Shown one piece after another: positions 63,508 to 64,000 of a DNA stretch of 64,000 bases (position 1 is the first letter of the stretch; every line of letters starts with the position of its first letter). The DNA lies in assembly GCA_021324255.1 (NCBI GenBank), contig JAJPJL010000046.1:1-64000 (forward strand), given 5' to 3'. Position numbers and translations under genes: made by a program. The notes beneath the pieces were generated by a model. That model was not told the DNA's origin, did no database searches, and worked only from the letters and a program-made list of their open reading frames with translations. The DNA comes from Bacillota bacterium (lineage in GTDB: Bacteria; Sysuimicrobiota; Sysuimicrobiia; Sysuimicrobiales; Segetimicrobiaceae).

Positions 63508-63738
63508 CTACTGGCCCTTTTGCTGCTGAACGACCCGGCTGGCCTCCTGGTAGGTGAGCCACTGGCCCGACTGCTGGTTCACGAGGTAGCGGAGGTACCC
63601 GGGCAACGACATGTAGTTGGTCTGAGCGCTGAACGCCTGGAGATTCGCCACGCTCGGATACTGCTGAGCGGACGCGACCCCGGTCAATACCGCCGACGCT
63701 AGCAACGCGCCTACCGCGACGATTGCAACCTTGCGCAT
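63508..63738 (-). CDS. Small secreted protein (76 aa)
   Basis: Seventy-six residues with a signal peptide (MRKVAIVAVGALLASAVLTGVASA, cleavage after ASA). The mature 52 residues are rich in Q, S, Y and L (QYPSVANLQAFSAQTNYM, SLPGYLRYLVNQQSGQW) with no Cys. No family recognised. SD GGGAGGAGAG precedes the start, and a strong terminator follows, so it is an independent, perhaps highly expressed transcript. The remaining 260 bp to the window end show no other gene. Confidence 0.75.
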   Translation of the reverse strand: MRKVAIVAVGALLASAVLTGVASAQQYPSVANLQAFSAQTNYMSLPGYLRYLVNQQSGQWLTYQEASRVVQQQKGQ

Positions 63739-64000
63739 GCTGCTCTCCTCCCTTCCCGATTGTTCCTCTCGGCCTGAGAACCCCCCGAGAACTCCTCCAG
63801 TTTATGCCCAAGCGCGGTGAGTTTCAAACCGTCCCGTGTGCCCGCGTGTGCCCGTGTGCACCGGCGCGCAACGCCCGGGACGGCAGGAAGCGCCGCCGGA
63901 ACCGCCGAAAACGCGCCGTGCAGGGTGTGCACGGTCGGTGATACCAACGAGCGGGTGGTGCGCCCATGGAACGTCCCGCACGAGCCGAGCATCCCGGGAT

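Noticed and set aside
63966-64000. ATG at the right edge as the start of a plus-strand gene
   Set aside because: Only eleven codons are visible and no Shine-Dalgarno is seen.

Overview
The window is about 64 kb of very GC-rich (roughly 70 %) bacterial chromosome: dense protein genes on both strands, short gaps, many ATGA/GTGA overlaps, four tRNA genes that all encode their CCA end, GTG/TTG starts, and a groEL gene with a CIRCE operator. Coenzyme F420 genes, a VKOR/thioredoxin-type oxidative folding pair, many GAF-GGDEF proteins and several ABC importers suggest an uncultured, soil- or sediment-type Terrabacteria lineage (Chloroflexota, Armatimonadota, Sysuimicrobiota and similar). This placement is inference; no rRNA gene is present to test it.

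Left edge (1-4200). The window opens inside the repetitive Pro/Gln-rich tail of a truncated protein. A zone of decayed mobile DNA follows: an IS21-type transposase fragment joined directly to a tyrosine-recombinase fragment, the 3' end (domains V-VI) of a group II intron without a reverse transcriptase, and three 11-bp iterons next to the 3' end of tRNA-Leu. tRNA-Lys, a Uma2 nuclease and a DUF3237 remnant complete this zone.

4200-13100. Bifunctional nuclease, a GAF-GGDEF protein, a DUF4392/D-glutamate-cyclase-like protein, the F420 group cofC-cofD-nitroreductase (no cofE), a coupled tetR-ECF sigma pair, a TlpA thioredoxin and a six-hairpin glycosidase.

13100-28500. An intergenic stretch with a good forward promoter and a strong nested hairpin but no gene; a DUF881 protein; groEL with CIRCE; tRNA-His; a catabolic operon (VOC dioxygenase-like, FAD/4Fe-4S/CCG oxidase, DAO-type oxidase); a pterin carbinolamine dehydratase; zinc-ribbon proteins; a cupin; a degenerate GGDEF protein; an M24 peptidase; DoxX; and an AMIN-domain protein.

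28500-48500. A GH63-like glucosidase, two more GAF-GGDEF proteins and a large membrane GAF-GAF-GGDEF protein, an MFS transporter, a GT2 glycosyltransferase, an iron-type binding protein with a fused permease but no ATPase, two vapBC modules with readable promoters and operators, tRNA-Arg, a beta-propeller protein divergent from a polysaccharide-deacetylase-fold protein, and a PH/SHOCT protein.

48500-64000. A dipeptide-type importer (binding protein plus two permeases, no ATPase), two short-chain dehydrogenases, a moxR-DUF58-VWA-VWA operon, a DUF929 thioredoxin followed by VKOR, a molybdate/tungstate-type ATPase and permease coupled to an HTH regulator fused to a periplasmic-binding-protein domain, and a small secreted protein with its own terminator.

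No CRISPR array, prophage or classical defence system was seen. The observations most worth following are the orphan RNA candidate at 13159-13360, the mobile-element graveyard beside tRNA-Leu, the F420 cluster without cofE next to a DUF4392 gene, and the ModBC-like transporter whose only binding-protein domain sits in its regulator.
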